16,715 nt of DNA from positions 1 to 16,715 of the forward strand of contig LNFD01000323.1 of assembly GCA_001464255.1 (NCBI GenBank), given 5' to 3'. Below are positions 16,621 through 16,715 of this stretch, one piece after another. Both the position numbers and the translations under genes were made by a program. The notes beneath the pieces were generated by a model. The model ran no database searches and had not been told where the DNA came from. It saw only the letters and a list, made by a program, of their open reading frames with translations. Positions within the stretch are counted from its first letter, which is position 1. Every line of letters starts with the position of its first letter. Source of the DNA: Actinomycetales bacterium Ga0077552 (lineage in GTDB: Bacteria > Actinomycetota > Actinomycetes > Actinomycetales > Microbacteriaceae).

Positions 16621-16715
16621 GGCTCGGTCGGCCTGGGCGCCCCGGTGCTCGCCGCCCTCGGCGAGGACACCGCCCTGGGCGAACCCGAGGTCATCGGCGT
16701 GCTGCTGCGCACGCT
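16621..16715 (+). other. Edge segment that looks coding on the plus strand
   Basis: Read from 16621 on the plus strand, the frame gives GLGAPVLAALGEDTALGEP then EVIGVLLRT. It has G-rich first positions and almost only G or C in third positions, the codon pattern of real genes in this window. Upstream of 16621 the same frame loses this character. No start codon or family can be named. It may be the edge of a foreign or mis-joined sequence. Confidence 0.3.

Overview
The window is about 16.7 kb of very GC-rich DNA. Codons end almost always in G or C, GTG starts and ATGA/GTGA overlaps are common, and the gene content (RmuC, GlpX plus class II aldolase, an IspH of the MEP pathway, NarL-type sensor kinases) fits a high-GC actinobacterium, most likely Microbacteriaceae. 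That placement is an inference from style and protein flavour; no marker gene settles it. I see no rRNA, tRNA, CRISPR array, transposase, phage gene or integration site. This is mostly ordinary chromosome.

Layout. (1) 1-2221, minus strand: a LysR-type regulator followed by a CoA-acylating methylmalonate-semialdehyde dehydrogenase (mmsA), separated by a readable promoter and a three-half-site operator. (2) 2259-4005, plus: rmuC and a VOC-fold protein. (3) 4128-6835, plus: a long-chain acyl-CoA ligase (fadD) coupled by a GTGA overlap to a bile acid:sodium symporter family protein, ending in a strong hairpin terminator. (4) 10520-6892, minus: two coupled half-ABC exporters that form a heterodimer by motif logic. 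(5) 10611-12746: divergent glpX (FBPase II) and fba (class II aldolase), opposite steps of gluconeogenesis and glycolysis sharing a 142-bp control region. (6) 15151-12756, minus: a sensor histidine kinase coupled to a membrane protein of unknown role, with no response regulator in view. (7) 16305-15229, minus: ispH. (8) 16374 to the edge: the C-terminal end of what looks like an ABC-2 type permease.

The most notable feature is that several genes are broken. fadD has one amber codon at 4491-4493 where the same frame continues perfectly on both sides. fba has lost what I calculate to be 28 bp, causing a frameshift and removing the HGVY segment that carries a zinc-ligand histidine. mmsA runs at the left edge into an exact 54-bp copy of its own upstream sequence. 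At the right edge the permease frame gives way to sequence that looks coding on the other strand. Because fba is normally a core gene, I think draft or metagenomic assembly error is at least as likely as real gene decay. Both edges look like contig ends.

A second theme is start signals. Several genes have a TANNNT -10 element exactly 6-7 nt before the start codon (lysR, VOC, ispH, possibly rmuC), which predicts leaderless mRNAs. mmsA, glpX and fba instead have clear Shine-Dalgarno sites. I found no convincing new defence or mobile system.
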